Assembly (NCBI RefSeq): GCF_000369625.1
Contig: NZ_KB850117.1
Span: forward strand, 1 to 64,000
Source: Acinetobacter variabilis
GTDB lineage: Bacteria > Pseudomonadota > Gammaproteobacteria > Pseudomonadales > Moraxellaceae
DNA: 64,000 bases
Direction: 5' to 3'
Made by a program: the position numbers and the translations under genes. Under the pieces are notes generated by a model that was not told where the DNA came from, did no database searches, and worked only from the letters and a program-made list of their open reading frames with translations. Shown here piece by piece: positions 63,167 to 64,000 of the stretch; positions within the stretch are counted from its first letter, which is position 1, and every line of letters starts with the position of its first letter.

Positions 63167-63478
63167 TCATCCGCAAAGTTTAATCAGACTTTGCACAAAG
63201 CCTGTGACCATACGTAAAGACAGACGGAATAAGGATTTAATCATTAAGCAGCATTGGATGGCTGCGTCGGAGTAGATTTGATTTCGTCCTTGTTTGCCTT
63301 TTGATGGCGCATACCATTGCGTAGCAGGATCAAACCAAATGGCAATATTTCCGCGACTCATGAGTGCTCGGTTATATGCGGGCCAATTGGTTGTGCGGTA
63401 GATTTTGTGTGTATGCTTCTTCATTTGAAAATTATATTGCTGAAAAAGCCCTTAAGAACAGCTTTGTGCAACAAAGCC
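63167..63478 (-). mobile_element. IS5-family element, right end with transposase N-terminus
   Basis: The frame 63167-63424 encodes 85 residues of an IS5-family transposase N-terminus (KIYRTTNWPAYNRALMSRGN, IAIWFDPATQWY, LMIKSLFRLSLRMVTGFVQS). The terminal repeat GGCTTTGTTGCACAAAG (minus strand) ends at 63478. The C-terminal two thirds are missing. It is complementary to the fragment at 10656-10957. Confidence 0.82.
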
Positions 63479-63491
63479 GTTCGAGATTGTT

Positions 63492-63676
63492 ATGATCTTT
63501 TTTGACGGAGAACAAATTTTCCCTGATCAAGCAAATAACTTTAAAATTTTCTTAATGAGCAAGATGGCCAATACTTATTAGAAGGAAAATCTTTTGTTTA
63601 TGATGCTGAAAATGATCAATTTCTAGAATCTGATATACAGGCATTTTATTCCCTTTCGTCTGCAATTCCAGACTAG
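63492..63676 (+). pseudogene. 3' fragment of an unidentified gene, frameshifted
   Basis: FFDGEQIFPDQANNFKIFL in one frame continues after about 63555 as EQDGQYLLEGKSFVYDAEND and ends AFYSLSSAIPD before TAG at 63674. The 5' part is cut off by the IS5 end. The family is unknown. Confidence 0.4.
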
Positions 63677-63775
63677 CAAGACCCGCCTTTTAAAGGCAGT
63701 TTTCCTATGTAATAACACGATAAATCAGAATTAGGATTGTAAATTTTTCACCCACCGAATTTTTTGTGCCAGCTG

Positions 63776-64000
63776 TTATAATGCGCCAAATTGCTGCCAA
63801 GTCTCATCATTATGTAAAGAGTCATAATAATTTTGCAGTTCTACTAAATCATAATATTGAATATAAGCTAATAGTAATAGGCCGAGGATCAGTCCAACTT
63901 TAAGACAACTAAGTCTATTTGGCTTTCTATATAAATTATCTATTCCAAAGGCAGTTAAAATAAAAGCAGGAACCAATACAATTGTTTTTAAATGGTTTAG
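63776..64000 (-). CDS. membrane protein, 3' part at window edge
   Basis: The open frame on the minus strand runs in from beyond the window end. The visible 75 residues have two membrane stretches (TIVLVPAFILTAFGIDN and LKVGLILGLLLLAYIQYY) and end NDETWQQFGAL. There is no start in the window; the hydrophobic character suggests a multi-pass inner-membrane protein. The family cannot be told from this part. Confidence 0.5.
   Translation of the reverse strand, partial: LNHLKTIVLVPAFILTAFGIDNLYRKPNRLSCLKVGLILGLLLLAYIQYYDLVELQNYYDSLHNDETWQQFGAL

Overview
The window looks like an Acinetobacter chromosome segment. It has AT-rich, Acinetobacter-type housekeeping genes (a split biotin cluster, aconitase AcnA, CbpA/CbpM, an ExaC/AldB aldehyde dehydrogenase next to a GAF-domain regulator), several insertion sequence families common in that genus, and short sites matching the XerC/XerD recombination sites (pdif) known mainly from Acinetobacter plasmids. 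Species is not assigned. All calls come from reading the sequence and recalling families; no database search was run.

Layout. 1-0.9 kb: end of an IS3-family copy, a broken gene and a small phage-like gene. 1.15-5.2 kb: a probable vitamin salvage set (kinase, TonB-dependent receptor, PnuC-type permease). 5.3-9.9 kb: alcohol/aldehyde oxidation genes (exaC-type ALDH, iron alcohol dehydrogenase) around a GAF/winged-helix regulator. 10.2-11.4 kb: two coupled tiny membrane proteins and IS debris. 11.4-16.3 kb: a four-gene TolC-HlyD-ABC-2 exporter whose last permease is frameshifted. 16.4-17.4 kb: dead IS982 element. 17.5-19.4 kb: bioB, a BioH-like esterase and a scrap of bioA. 19.4-25.1 kb: pdif-like sites enclosing a Fur-type iron uptake operon and tiny modules. 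25.1-27.2 kb: IS3 element split by an IS1595-type element. 27.3-36.0 kb: an exopolysaccharide locus (TPR/beta-barrel porin, WecB epimerase, and a convergent five-gene synthase operon with GT2 synthase, BcsB-like subunit and hydrolase-like protein), with an IS5 element between its arms. 36.6-41.2 kb: second BioH-like gene, then bioA-bioF-bioC-bioD joined by ATGA overlaps. 41.2-46.1 kb: histidine kinase fragment, cbpA-cbpM, acnA. 46.1-52.7 kb: fragments, then a redox module (monooxygenase, SDR, LysR, three quinone-reductase-like MDR enzymes) bordered by terminators and degenerate pdif-like sites. 52.7-62.5 kb: electrophile/aldehyde detoxification (frmR-frmA-frmB, small monooxygenase, YqhD, DJ-1-like protein, a frameshifted NemA, NemR, CurA-like reductase, GST). 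62.9-64 kb: gene and IS fragments and the end of a membrane protein.

How it fits together. The biotin genes show that an originally contiguous bioB-bioH-bioA-bioF-bioC-bioD order was probably split: a second BioH-like gene (about 55 % identical by hand count) and 47 bp of the bioA start flank a 17-kb block carrying iron uptake, pdif modules and exopolysaccharide genes. The right third is unusually rich in enzymes acting on formaldehyde, alpha,beta-unsaturated carbonyls and quinones, with visible FrmR- and NemR-type operators. Two genes (an ABC permease and nemA) each lack one base relative to the family reading frame, and most IS transposases carry transition-type stop codons, so decay of mobile DNA is advanced.
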